Origin: Methanohalobium evestigatum Z-7303
GTDB lineage: Archaea; Halobacteriota; Methanosarcinia; Methanosarcinales; Methanosarcinaceae
Assembly (NCBI RefSeq): GCF_000196655.1
Contig: NC_014253.1
Coordinates: forward strand, 1,939,423-2,003,422
Direction of reading: 5' to 3'
Length of the DNA: 64,000 bases
The position numbers were made by a program, and so were the translations under genes. Positions 24,462-34,079 of this stretch are shown in pieces. Below the pieces are notes generated by a model. The model saw only the letters and a list, made by a program, of their open reading frames with translations, ran no database searches and was not told the origin of the DNA. Position 1 is the stretch's first letter; every line of letters starts with the position of its first letter.

Positions 24462-25949
24462 TTACTGACCCATTACTTCTTTGTCAGCTCTGTCCATGAC
24501 AGCTTTCATATCCTTCTGGATATCGGAATCGATTGGCTCTACTTCGTAGTTCTTCAGGATATCTTCGACTTTTTCATGTGCAACATCGATGATGTCCTTG
24601 GAACCATCTTTCTCCCAGTCACCAAACATTCTTCTGTCAATAAACATTGGGTCTGATGGCAGGTCGATCTTTTGTCTGGTATCTTTCAGTGCGAGGAAGT
24701 TGTTACCAATTCCGACTTTACGGATATTGTCGATGTTAAGTGATTCATCTGTTACTTCGATACCTTCCATTACCTTCTTGGTCATTGATATCATGTCATT
24801 ATCGAACAACAGCTGTTCAAGTGAGAAGGTCATACCGAGTTCAAGCATACCTGAGCCGTACAGGGTATTTGCACCCGAGAGTGCTGGGAGAAGTGTTGTC
24901 ATTGTCTTCTCATGACCTGCCTGAGCATCAGGTACCTTGGAGTCTGCCTATGAGCCTGCTACATAGGATGGAAGTCCATAGTAGTGTCCAAGTTTTCCTA
25001 CTGCTCCACTGATAAGTCCGAGTTCTGGTGAACCGACAGGTGCTGTTCCTCTCTTAAGGTCAAAGGTTGTGGTTGAACTACCGTACCATACTCTGGCTCC
25101 TGGCTGGGTTATCTGGGCAAGTACAATTCCTGAAAGTACCTCAGCGTTGTGGGTTACAAGAGTTCCAGCAAGGTCTACTGGTGAAGAACCGCCAGCCATT
25201 GCCATACTGAGCACGTTGAGTGGTATTCCATAGCGTGCTCCTTTCATGATGACCTGACATGCGTTGTCGCCAAGCTCTAATGGACTGGTTGGACACAGCA
25301 GTGCGGAGAATATTGGTTTGTTGCGTGCTTCTTCTTCATCTCCACCGTAGAATGCTTTGCAGATGTCGAAGTAGTATTCCATTGAATCTCCGACTGGGTC
25401 AATGTGCTGGAAGTGCTTTGCTGTGTTTACAAGTGGTGTGTAGGTCTCGTGAACATCCTGTGCTCCTTTTATTGCCCAGTCCCTTGCGGATACTGGCAGT
25501 GAGAAGTAATCGATGTTATCTGCCCAGTCACATACTTTTGCACAGTCTGCAACATCCTGTTCCACTGAATCTTCGGTTTTGAATTTGCCGTGTCCTTCAT
25601 ACCGGCACATCTTGATACCGGTACCAAAGCAGGTCCAGTGTACCTGTCCTTTGTGGGACTGTTTGAATGTGTTTTCTTTGGTTCTACCATAGAGATAGAA
25701 GCTTGATGGTGCGAGCTGTAGTGCTCTGTTTACCAGATATTCTGGTATTTTTACAACATGTGTGTTCTCGTCTACGTCACAGCCATTCTCTTTGAATAAC
25801 TGTCTTGCTTCAGGATCTTCTACTCGAATTCCTGGATCCTGGAACAGTTCCATGGTTGCACGGTGGATTTCACCGAGCTCTCCTTCACTGAAAAGTTCCA
25901 GATTTACTCCGTTTAATTTATCCTGTCCTGGATAGAAGTGTTTTCCCAT
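24462..25949 (-). CDS. mttB: Trimethylamine:corrinoid methyltransferase with in-frame UAG (pyrrolysine)
   Basis: Demethylates trimethylamine to dimethylamine, methylating MttC. An in-frame TAG (plus strand CTA, 24948-24950) is codon 334, the known pyrrolysine position of MttB. The reading through it is YVAGS-O-ADSKVP. Full length is 495 aa, identical to the typical MttB. Strong MttB motifs flank the codon ([20 protein letters not shown] before; [20 protein letters not shown] after). It is the first gene of the mtt unit, behind an ~800-bp leader. Confidence 0.97.
24948..24950 (-). other. Amber codon read as pyrrolysine in mttB
   Basis: In-frame TAG at codon 334. The 44-bp stretch after it, up to the next possible ATG, remains in frame and encodes conserved MttB residues ([13 protein letters not shown]). 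Confidence 0.95.
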
Positions 25950-26744
25950 TGTATCACTCCTTTATTTTTTGTTGTAGATAGTAGACCTTGGCCTACTTTG
26001 TAGTGGAATGAAGCCGTGATAGAGCCTATTCCACTTGTAGAGGTTGTACCGACATGGGGTATACTAGCACTATAAAAACTCCTCAAATAAATATTGACTA
26101 ATTTGTTTACACCTTTTTGTTCAAAAATGTACATATTAACAGGTGTAAACCATTTATCCATGCCAGATACCCCCAATTGACTGGATAACAGTTTACGGAA
26201 ACTACGGCTGCAATAATTTTGCAGTTCTGGGAGTTTTATATTTTTTGTTGTATTTTTACTATATGACACTAATTTATTAATAATACCTCTTAATCCGGCC
26301 CCTATCTAGGAGGGGGTTAATTTGGTTTTATTCCATACAGTTTCGCTCACTCCCACATTGCAAGGTTTTGCAGCAACCGAATATTCCTCAGATAACTTAT
26401 TGTAGCCCGTATGTACAACCTCCGTAATTTTCAACAGTCCTTGGTGAATTATAAATACATTGTATTTTACTTCACCTCCTGTTAATTACATAAGGTAGGT
26501 TTTTATTACAAAAATATAAATTTATCGGATTTATTTCAGGATGAATAATTAACATTTATACAATTGCTTGCTATAAAATAGGTTTTAACCCGTTAATATA
26601 GCAAATAAGTATCGATATTCAAAAATAATCCAATATATTTAAATATCAAATTTTAAGATTAATTATTTTAATAAACATGTATAAATAAAAATATCAGATA
26701 AATTTATATACTAGTTCTATAACAAAGATTTTCTAAAAATAATA
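25950..26744 (-). promoter_or_regulatory. ~0.8-kb gene-free leader between ramA and mttB
   Basis: No credible gene. On the plus-strand coordinates it contains AGTGGAAT/ATTCCACT (26002-26009 and 26028-26035, 8 bp, 18-nt loop) and CCCCT/AGGGG (about 26301-26317). The ramA-proximal half is very AT-rich. Methylamine methyltransferase operons of Methanosarcina are known for long untranslated leaders with regulation at the mRNA level. A long structured mttB 5' UTR is the likely content. A 118-codon minus-strand frame (25913-26269) overlaps mttB and shows no protein-like features. Confidence 0.6.
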
Positions 26745-28370
26745 TCACTGTTTTTTGATCTTTACATCTTCATATTTAATTGCATTCACCGGACAAATAC
26801 CTACACAACGCCTGCAACTTGTACCAAGACACCTTTGAGCATTATAATTTGCTATCAAACCTTCATCTGTATCAAGAATAGTTATCGCATCTTCAGGGCA
26901 TTCCTCTTCACATTTATGGCAAAATATACAACCATCAGTGATTTCTTCCAGTATTATTCCTACATTACCTATTGTTTCTATTCCTTCTTTACCCACATTT
27001 GCAATATCTTTTTCTACCCTTTTTTCTATAACAGGGTTTCTGACCATTTCAGGTAATTTGGGCAGATTATAAAAACCAAGCATTTCATTATAGGTTTCTA
27101 TAGGCATACCCTGTGTCCAGTAAGACAATTCAAATATATAGAAATTTTTGAATGTTTCACTGGTTGCCATCATCAAATGGTCAGCTGTTATTGTATGTGC
27201 AAATTCTGTGATTTCATCGAGTTTATTATCATCAAAAACAAGGTCTCTTGCAAGTGATATAGATGTATTACCAAATTGAACAATTCTTTTTCCAAAATTG
27301 GGACAGGTACCCAACCTCCTTGCTTTTTCAGAATCTACATAAGTACCTGATGCCCCTGACATATAGATATTTTCCAAATCTTCATATTTTAAACCTGATT
27401 CAACAATCAAAGTAAGATGTGCAGCCCTTATTGCCCCTATAGCTTTCCCTGCCTCTTCTATATCTCTATTGGTTAATACAAGGTCATCACCAAGTATAAT
27501 TTTACCATTAGGTAATTGCGGGAGTTTTTCAATCAAACCAGTATCAAGGGCTACTGAAAGTACTGATATCATACCAGTTCCAGTTATTCCTATGGTTTTA
27601 ACACCTGAGTCTTCAACTACTTTGCCTGTAGCAGGTTCTATAAGGTCGCCTTTCTTTTCGGACATATTGTCATCAAGAACAGTAAGCCTCCAGTAGTCAC
27701 CTTCGGGGTTTACATCTGTTATTGCTCCCGGGCTTGCAAGCATACCGCAACCAATACCCTGTCCCTCTATAGCAGGACCTGCTGCAGCGCTTCCAGTAAC
27801 AATTTTATCGCCCACTTTGAGTGCCATTTCCGCATTTGTACCATAATCGGTTACAATAGAAGGTTCAGTTTGGCTCAAAAACTCGGTTTTAAGCATCATT
27901 GCAAGTGCATCAGCTCCTATTTCATGTTTAATCGCTGGAGGAACAACAACATTACAATTTGGCATATCCAGAATATCTCCAAAAATATCATTAGCAGGAA
28001 CTACTCTTGAATCTCTTTTTACGTCCTCTACTCCCAACCTTGCCTGTTTATTCCTTCCCGCATAGGCAAGGTCGCGGATTTCCATATTCTGGAAAAGGGA
28101 TAATTGTATAGGGTTACCACATATAGCCAGTTTTTTGACTTCTGAAAGATTAACATTGAAAGCACTAATGATTCTTTTTACTGCATTAAGAATTATGCCA
28201 TTTGCAATATCTTCACCAAGTTCAATAGCAAAATCAAGGTGGTCTATGACATTCCCACCTGGCAACGGATGACCCATTGTAATTACTGTTTTAATTGTTT
28301 CTTCTCTCTCAAGGTCTATGAGCTGTGCTCTATAACCGCTCGTCCCAAGATCCAGTGCGATTCCATACAT
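26745..28370 (-). CDS. ramA: Methylamine corrinoid protein reductive activase
   Basis: ATP-dependent iron-sulfur protein that reduces inactive Co(II) to Co(I) in MtmC/MtbC/MttC. The 541-aa chain starts with an actin/ASKHA-like fold (ALDLGTSGYRAQLID; DYGTNAEMAL). It ends with two 4Fe-4S sites: CIFCHKCEEECP and CLGTSCRRCVGICP in the last ~65 residues. This is the domain order of RamA. It is upstream of mttB in the same orientation, separated by the long leader. Confidence 0.95.
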   Translation of the reverse strand: MYGIALDLGTSGYRAQLIDLEREETIKTVITMGHPLPGGNVIDHLDFAIELGEDIANGIILNAVKRIISAFNVNLSEVKKLAICGNPIQLSLFQNMEIRDLAYAGRNKQARLGVEDVKRDSRVVPANDIFGDILDMPNCNVVVPPAIKHEIGADALAMMLKTEFLSQTEPSIVTDYGTNAEMALKVGDKIVTGSAAAGPAIEGQGIGCGMLASPGAITDVNPEGDYWRLTVLDDNMSEKKGDLIEPATGKVVEDSGVKTIGITGTGMISVLSVALDTGLIEKLPQLPNGKIILGDDLVLTNRDIEEAGKAIGAIRAAHLTLIVESGLKYEDLENIYMSGASGTYVDSEKARRLGTCPNFGKRIVQFGNTSISLARDLVFDDNKLDEITEFAHTITADHLMMATSETFKNFYIFELSYWTQGMPIETYNEMLGFYNLPKLPEMVRNPVIEKRVEKDIANVGKEGIETIGNVGIILEEITDGCIFCHKCEEECPEDAITILDTDEGLIANYNAQRCLGTSCRRCVGICPVNAIKYEDVKIKKQ

Positions 28371-28547
28371 ATTTATATCTCCAATTATGCTACAATGCTA
28401 AATTATTTTAATTACATTTAATACACGTTTCGTTTATTATTTGCCTTTAATAAAAACTCAAATAATATATAAATAAATTGTGTATGGTTTTTAACCCACC
28501 ATACAAAACCAATCCATGGGATTCATTAATAACAATTAAAAGAAGCT

Positions 28548-29123
28548 TTATTTGATATTAAAGCCCAACAAAAATGATCCCATACCTGATTCACATACTG
28601 CTTCCATTCTATCCTTGAGATATTCATCTGTTGGAGGCGATGGTGAACCCAGAACTACATCATTGATTTCAGGAACCTCTTCAACAGTTGGACATTCTTT
28701 GGGAGGCATTACTACTACAAGGGGTTTAGAAGTACCTGTCAGAGATGATATTGATGACTTATCATAGATTACAATATTACCTATTACAAGAGCATCTCCT
28801 GTTTCTTCATATTCTTTAAGTTTCTCAGTATCATCCATTTCTTCACCAATTTTTTCGCCCTCTTTCATAAGTATCACTTGAGGGCTGCAAGGCCATTCAA
28901 ACTCCTTGTTTGTGGTAAACACCATCACAACATCACGGTTGATTACCTCTTTTACACCCTGATTGTCACCTTTTCCAAGTCCCATCAGAGTCATATCTTC
29001 TGCCTTTTTCTCTTGTTCTTTAATATTCTCAAGGTCATCAGCATCAAGGGTAAATACACCGCATACACCCTTCATCTCCATTACTCTGTTTTTAACTTTC
29101 TCAATTATTTTTTTATTTTCCAT
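28548..29123 (-). CDS. Uncharacterised cytoplasmic protein linked to the methylamine cluster
   Basis: 191 aa, no membrane segment, acidic. Cys residues occur near positions 21, 80, 143 and 175. Segments such as NRDVVMVFTTN, GDALVIGNIVIYD and PLVVVMPPKECP suggest alternating strands of an alpha/beta fold. I do not recognise the family. It is the gene upstream of ramA on the same strand, 177 bp away, and divergent from another Cys-rich unknown. A role in methylamine metabolism is guilt by association only. Confidence 0.75.
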   Translation of the reverse strand: MENKKIIEKVKNRVMEMKGVCGVFTLDADDLENIKEQEKKAEDMTLMGLGKGDNQGVKEVINRDVVMVFTTNKEFEWPCSPQVILMKEGEKIGEEMDDTEKLKEYEETGDALVIGNIVIYDKSSISSLTGTSKPLVVVMPPKECPTVEEVPEINDVVLGSPSPPTDEYLKDRMEAVCESGMGSFLLGFNIK

Positions 29124-29273
29124 ATTAATCCTCTATTGGTAGTTAAATAGAATAAATATAAACAATTGTTCTACAGGTTTAAATTAACTGCTTTGTTTAC
29201 TTAACAATATCGGATAATTTAGCTCGGGTAAAAGCTTTATTAAAAAATAACATTCTAATATATAGGAGGTAAA

Positions 29274-29594
29274 ATGACAAAACTAACTGTACATTCAAAT
29301 GTCTGTGATTACATTCACAAAATACATGGTGAACAAAAAGGCAAGAATGTTTTAATCAATATAGATACATCCTGTAAAAAAGTGAAAAACCTTTCAGGTA
29401 TAGAAGTTCCAAAAATGGAAATATTTAATATCAAAGATAATTTTGTTATGCAAAAATCACAGGAATCAAGATGCTGTGCTACCTGTATTGTCCCTTCAGG
29501 TATTATCCATGCCTGCTGGATTGAATCAGGATTCATGGCAGAATCAATAGCCAATGATGCCCGCAATATTTGTATAGAATTCGATGAAGAATAA
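29274..29594 (+). CDS. Small cysteine-rich protein of unknown function
   Basis: 106 aa, preceded by a strong AGGAGG site. Cysteines are at NVC, DTSC and a cluster RCCATC followed by HACW, consistent with metal or Fe-S binding. Spacing does not match a ferredoxin. No signal peptide. It shares a divergent intergenic region with the 191-aa unknown and converges on the second RPA operon. Confidence 0.75.
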   Translation: MTKLTVHSNVCDYIHKIHGEQKGKNVLINIDTSCKKVKNLSGIEVPKMEIFNIKDNFVMQKSQESRCCATCIVPSGIIHACWIESGFMAESIANDARNICIEFDEE

Positions 29595-29596
29595 TA

Positions 29597-30463
29597 TCAG
29601 GATACAACTTTTATTATCCCAATTTTTGGTTCATAACATTTACCATTTGATAGCATCGAACTGACCGCATCCTCTACTGTTTGTTCGGAAACACCTTTCT
29701 CCTGTGCAAGGTCTATCAATTCTCCATAATCCACACCTTTTCCTTCATCAATATCTTTCATGATTCCTATCAAAAATTCTTCTATGTCAGGTTCATCTGA
29801 TGATGTTTCAAAAGATTCAACATCTATCGATTCAAGACAATCCTTAATCGATGTCTTTAATTCCTCAATATAATCCACACCGGTATGATAATATCCAAGT
29901 GAAAGAGTGATACCTTCTGCAAAATCAAAAGATACATTGTTTTGTACCAGATAATCATACAGGTCTGAACCTTTTAATTCCGTAGAAATAGCCTTTGAAT
30001 ATGTATCTATCCTATCCAATGTTAGTTCAGCAGTATCTACAATCCACTGGTCACGAATATATGATCCAACTACATTGATTTCTTCTGGTCGTATTGAAAC
30101 ATAAACACTTCCGTCTTCTGGGATATATGCTCTGGATTTGCCTATAAGTGCTACATAGGTAGGGATTTCAACAGTTGACAAAAAAATTGATGCTTCCGGT
30201 TGATATTGACCCGCATATACTACAAATGCCCCTGTTGGGTCTACTATCCGAGCCCTCCAGATATTATTGTCTGTTCCTATATTATCAACTTCTGTAACAA
30301 CACCAACCACAAAAACTCTGTTTACTTTTGTACCAATCGGGGTAATAAGAAAATTGGGTGTATAAACACTGTTATTATCAACCTGTTTCCCCGGGTCTAT
30401 ATTAAGCGTTGAATCATTGAATTCTTTTGCAAATATCCTTTGAGCAACTTCACGCTCAACCAT
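29597..30463 (-). CDS. RPA-associated OB-fold protein (COG3390), long form
   Basis: 288 aa. The first ~175 residues match the COG3390 core of the shorter paralogue at 16314-16880 (REVAQRIFAKEF; FLITPIGTKVNRVFVVGVVTE; DPTGAFVVYAGQYQPEA). The last ~70 residues form a winged-helix-like tail (DIEEFLIGIMKDIDEGKG, YGELIDLAQEKGVSEQTVEDAV) absent from the short form. The ATG overlaps the end of the RPA gene by 8 bp, so translation is coupled. Confidence 0.87.
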   Translation of the reverse strand: MVEREVAQRIFAKEFNDSTLNIDPGKQVDNNSVYTPNFLITPIGTKVNRVFVVGVVTEVDNIGTDNNIWRARIVDPTGAFVVYAGQYQPEASIFLSTVEIPTYVALIGKSRAYIPEDGSVYVSIRPEEINVVGSYIRDQWIVDTAELTLDRIDTYSKAISTELKGSDLYDYLVQNNVSFDFAEGITLSLGYYHTGVDYIEELKTSIKDCLESIDVESFETSSDEPDIEEFLIGIMKDIDEGKGVDYGELIDLAQEKGVSEQTVEDAVSSMLSNGKCYEPKIGIIKVVS

Positions 30464-31763
30464 AGGTCACACCTTCCAGACGTTTTAAGAGGTTGTGCAC
30501 ACGGTCATCCAGTGAGCCGTCTGGAACCCATACAGATTTGGCAACAAGTGTCGGACCAAAATCTGTGTTTGACGAATTTCCACATACACCCAGATATTTA
30601 CCTATTAATCTGCGACGCATGTCTTCATATACTGCATCCTGAGACAGTGTATTTTGGATTATATCTTCAGCTTCATACATACTACTACCGTATACTATTT
30701 CTGAAAGTTCCCTATTAAGAATTACTGTTATTGCACCGGTACCATCATCCAGTATTGCTTTAATACGCATATCATGGTAACCTTCCACAGTTCCATGTGC
30801 ACGGCATTTATTTTTGAAAATCACACGGTTACAGGTTGGACAGCGTGTGATTATTCCCGAACCAGACCTTAATGAAATAATATTACCTTCTATAGATACT
30901 TCAAATATACCGTCTTTGTTTAAAATATTTTTTATAGGTACAGGTTTTGATGTATTTGAAGCTGTTTCATAAGTAAACGGCAGGTTTTCTGTTGAATCTA
31001 CTATTTCCAAGGATGTTGATTCATTAATATTTATAGAGGGCACCCCTTTAAAGGTCTGCACAAAAGCACCCTCAAATTGGATAACTTTTCCAATATCCAC
31101 CCCCTCCAGAGGTGTCCATGATGTGAAAGGGAGTTTTCCGGTTTCATCTGCAAGTACACCCTCTAAAATGGTCGTTTTTCTGTTTTTAACATTTACTTCT
31201 CTGTGGTAAAGTTCTACAACAATAGCCATTGAATTAACATAAATATCAGAAAAAGATATATCAAACAATTTCTTTTTGTTTTGTCTGGTTATTTCATCTA
31301 CAGATGGTAATGATTCATCAGATAGATAAGTTATTTCTGAACGGTTACCAATGTTGAGCTGGACACGATTTTGCCATTTACGTGTATATGCATTTTTAAT
31401 TTTTAAAGCATCACCTATGTTAAGTGACATGTCTTCCCACAATGTAAAATAACATGCACCTGTAGAATCAGCAATAATTCCTGATGAGATGGGTACTTTT
31501 TCACCTTTTACATTAACAGTCTTGTTTTGGATGTCTATAATGCGACCGGTGATTTCCAATCCCTTGGAATTAGCCTTCAAATTTCCAATATTTTTTGGAT
31601 ACAGTACACTTGATTTATATTTTCTAAGAATAGTACGTTTTGCCTCTTCAACTGGCACCCGGTAACTCAACAGTTTTTCTAATTCGTTTTTTATAAGATT
31701 TTCATCTACATTCTCAAGCGCCCTTGTTAATTCGTCTAAATGAGGCGCCAAATTGTTATCCAT
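30456..31763 (-). CDS. rpa: Replication factor A, larger multi-OB subunit
   Basis: 435 aa. After an N-terminal helical region come two OB folds (about residues 60-150 and 165-255) and a zinc finger CPTCNRVIFKNKCRAHG near 306-322. A further OB-like C-terminus follows. It is therefore one OB domain longer than the paralogue at 16881-17816. ssDNA binding in replication and repair is the expected role. It is divergent from the histone gene. Confidence 0.9.
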   Translation of the reverse strand: MDNNLAPHLDELTRALENVDENLIKNELEKLLSYRVPVEEAKRTILRKYKSSVLYPKNIGNLKANSKGLEITGRIIDIQNKTVNVKGEKVPISSGIIADSTGACYFTLWEDMSLNIGDALKIKNAYTRKWQNRVQLNIGNRSEITYLSDESLPSVDEITRQNKKKLFDISFSDIYVNSMAIVVELYHREVNVKNRKTTILEGVLADETGKLPFTSWTPLEGVDIGKVIQFEGAFVQTFKGVPSININESTSLEIVDSTENLPFTYETASNTSKPVPIKNILNKDGIFEVSIEGNIISLRSGSGIITRCPTCNRVIFKNKCRAHGTVEGYHDMRIKAILDDGTGAITVILNRELSEIVYGSSMYEAEDIIQNTLSQDAVYEDMRRRLIGKYLGVCGNSSNTDFGPTLVAKSVWVPDGSLDDRVHNLLKRLEGVTYG

Positions 31764-31897
31764 GAAACGTCACCTTTATTAAATCATGACTCGATAATAA
31801 TCTGCTGTATATCTACTGTACCCACATTTTAATTTATAAATCTGGATTTTACATTAATTTAATGTTGTATGTAATCTTTATACAATAAAGGTAATAA

Positions 31898-31912
31898 AAA
31901 ATTATATATATC
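31898..31912 (+). promoter_or_regulatory. TATA-like element of the histone gene
   Basis: AAAATTATATATATC lies about 70 bp upstream of the histone start. This spacing would place transcription initiation near 31935, with a leader of about 45 nt containing GGAGGTGA. Confidence 0.4.
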
Positions 31913-31978
31913 TATTCCTTGATTTTAGAAATAAAAAGGATTGAATATCTATTCAAAGACTACCTGGAGGTGAAAAAT

Positions 31979-32185
31979 TTGACAATTCTACCACTTGCTC
32001 CTGTAGAACGCGTAATAAGAAGTGCAGGAGCAGAAAGAGTCAGTGAATCAGCAGGAAATGCCCTTACAGAGATACTGGAAGAATATGGACAGGATATCTC
32101 CAAAGAAGCGGTGAAATTGGCAGAACATGCTGGCAGAAAAACTGTAAAAGAAGAAGATATAAGATTAGCAAAAGAAATGTTGTAA
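31979..32185 (+). CDS. Archaeal histone
   Basis: 68-aa histone-fold DNA-packaging protein: [19 protein letters not shown], a long central helix, and the C-terminal [17 protein letters not shown]. The start is TTG at 31979, because GGAGGTGA lies at 31966-31973 and the family begins with a short ThrIleLeuPro segment. Reading from an upstream TTG at 31919 would add 20 residues not found in histones. A single histone fold, without fusion. Confidence 0.93.
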   Translation: MTILPLAPVERVIRSAGAERVSESAGNALTEILEEYGQDISKEAVKLAEHAGRKTVKEEDIRLAKEML

Positions 32186-32209
32186 ATACAGCATTTCTAT
32201 TTTTTAAGC

Positions 32210-32476
32210 TTAAGCTTCTGCAGATTCCAATTTTTTAACTGAAAGTACACCTATAGGACAATGTTTTGTACATGTTCCGCACACAATACAGGTTTCTTCA
32301 TTAATTAATGCCTTGCCGTTAACAACCCTGATAGCAAGATTTTCATCATCCGGGTCAAATTCATCCTTTTTCTCAAGCTTAGCATTTATAGGACACACTG
32401 AAAAACAGATGCCACAACCTATACAGTGACTTTCTTCCATTTCCAGTACTTTATTATTCTTTTTCCCTTTTGCCAT
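32210..32476 (-). CDS. Two-cluster 4Fe-4S ferredoxin
   Basis: 88 aa with two complete motifs, C18-C21-C24-C28 (CIGCGICFSVCP) and C63-C66-C69-C73 (CIVCGTCTKHCP). A ~35-residue acidic insert lies between them, longer than in simple clostridial ferredoxins and like the methanogen FwdG/polyferredoxin type. ATG 32476 is chosen for its GAGGT site; an ATG 42 bases earlier gives a non-homologous hydrophobic stretch. Electron-transfer partner unknown. Confidence 0.87.
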   Translation of the reverse strand: MAKGKKNNKVLEMEESHCIGCGICFSVCPINAKLEKKDEFDPDDENLAIRVVNGKALINEETCIVCGTCTKHCPIGVLSVKKLESAEA

Positions 32477-32557
32477 ATTAATTACCTCGGTTATTATTAT
32501 ATATAGTAGTGTTGTCACGTCTTATATACATTACCAGATATGAACGTTTCGAATCAT

Positions 32558-33064
32558 TCAGTTAACAATACCTACTACACCTATACCTGAAAGAACCAGT
32601 GATGTTACAATTATTCCTGAAATCAAAACTCCTGACAATATAGCCAACAACGCATGCCTGAACTTTATACCAAAAACAAATGAAGCAACGCATCCCGTCC
32701 ATGCACCTGTAACAGGTAATGGTATTGATACAAACATTACCAGTGCAAGAGTTCCATATTTTTCAAATTTTTCTGAATGACGCTTATGTGTTCTTTCAAA
32801 CAGCCATGTGAAAAAATTGTCCCATAACCTGAACCTTCGCAAACTATTGGACACAGGACCCAAAAACAGCAATATGGGAATTACAGGAAGCATGTTACCA
32901 AGTACTGCCATTAAATATGCCAGTACAGGATTCATTTCATATATCACCAGCGCCACTGGTATCGAGCCCCTAAGTTCTGAAAAAGGGAGTGCACTCAATA
33001 AAAATGTCGACATCCAGGGCGGCATTACATTAAAGGTTTCGACCAGAAATTCTCTGAATACCAT
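32558..33064 (-). CDS. Small multidrug-export/COG2426 family membrane protein
   Basis: About 168 aa with four or five membrane helices. The family signature region is PFSELRGSIPVAL, and VSIPLPVTGAWTG follows. Members are annotated as small multidrug exporters, but transport has not been firmly shown. ATG 33064 lies immediately after the rfcS stop; an ATG 33 bases upstream sits inside rfcS and is less likely. Probably co-transcribed with rfcS. Confidence 0.8.
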   Translation of the reverse strand: MVFREFLVETFNVMPPWMSTFLLSALPFSELRGSIPVALVIYEMNPVLAYLMAVLGNMLPVIPILLFLGPVSNSLRRFRLWDNFFTWLFERTHKRHSEKFEKYGTLALVMFVSIPLPVTGAWTGCVASFVFGIKFRHALLAILSGVLISGIIVTSLVLSGIGVVGIVN

Positions 33065-33065
33065 A

Positions 33066-34022
33066 TTATTCGTACTGGGATAATGTAAAGTGAGCAAGCA
33101 GTGCTTCTAACTGTATACGTTCATTAGCTCCTTCAGTGAGCCTGAAATCAATTTCGCCTATTTTATCGACAAGTTCCACCATCAACTTTTCAGGGATATC
33201 CAGATTAAATATCGCCCGATAAATCTGGCCTACTACATCTTCTCCTGAAAGTCCTTGTTCTGACATGAGTTTTTCCATTGTTTCACGTGCCGCTTTGAAA
33301 TTCCCATCAAGTGCTTTTTGTACCAATTCTTCTATTTCTTCAGGATGAGCAGTTGCAGTTATCTTATAAATTGTATCCTTATCAATAACATCATCTATAA
33401 GGGCTGACGCCTGTAGAGCATTTATAGCTTTTCTCATGTCACCTTGGGATACATATTTGATGGCTTCAACCCCATCTTCTGAAATCTGTAGACCTTCCTG
33501 TTCTGCTATATATCGAACTCTCTTTTCCACTGCCTCATAAGATAATGAGCGGAATCTGTAAACTGCACATCTGGATTGTATGGGTTCAATTATTTTTGAT
33601 GAATAATTACATGACAAAATAAAACGGCAATTGTTTGTATAACGTTCCATCGTTCTCCTGAGGGCTGATTGTGCATCAGGTGTTAGTGCATCAGCTTCAT
33701 CGAGAAAAATTATTTTAAAATCCGCCCCTCCTATAGGAGATGTTTTTGAGAAATCTTTTATTTTTGTCCGCACTACATCAATCCCACGCTCATCAGAAGC
33801 GTTAAGTTCTGTAAAATTCTGATGCCATGCATCTCCGAATAATTCTTTGGCTATTGCCACCGCTGCAGCAGTTTTCCCGACGCCCGGCGGTCCTGAAAAC
33901 AACAGATGCGGAAGATTATTTGTACTTATATATGACTTCAACCGTTTTATAGCCTCACCCTGACCAACGATATCATCAAGTTTGAACGGTCTGTATTTTT
34001 CTATCCAGATTTCTTCTTTTAT
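33066..34022 (-). CDS. rfcS: Replication factor C small subunit, apparent AUA start
   Basis: AAA+ clamp-loader subunit that loads PCNA. Walker A GPPGVGKT is near residues 44-51, Walker B FLDEADAL, sensor-1 SCNYSSKI and the arginine-finger SRC motif (IQSRCAVYRF). The first ATG (33941) would remove 27 residues, including the conserved family start (EEIWIEKYRP, DDIVGQ), which is fully readable upstream. No ATG, GTG or TTG occurs in that stretch back to a TAG at 34044-34046. ATA at 34020-34022 lies 6 nt after GGTGGAGGG. The protein is then 318 aa, the normal length. Confidence 0.92.
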   Translation of the reverse strand: MKEEIWIEKYRPFKLDDIVGQGEAIKRLKSYISTNNLPHLLFSGPPGVGKTAAAVAIAKELFGDAWHQNFTELNASDERGIDVVRTKIKDFSKTSPIGGADFKIIFLDEADALTPDAQSALRRTMERYTNNCRFILSCNYSSKIIEPIQSRCAVYRFRSLSYEAVEKRVRYIAEQEGLQISEDGVEAIKYVSQGDMRKAINALQASALIDDVIDKDTIYKITATAHPEEIEELVQKALDGNFKAARETMEKLMSEQGLSGEDVVGQIYRAIFNLDIPEKLMVELVDKIGEIDFRLTEGANERIQLEALLAHFTLSQYE

Positions 34023-34079
34023 AACAAACCCTCCACCACATAACTAAAAAATATGGTAGGTTACAATACTGATTCTATT

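Noticed and set aside
25913-26269. 118-codon minus-strand frame in the mttB leader
   Set aside because: It overlaps the mttB start in another frame, has no ribosome site or recognisable fold, and covers the inverted repeat.
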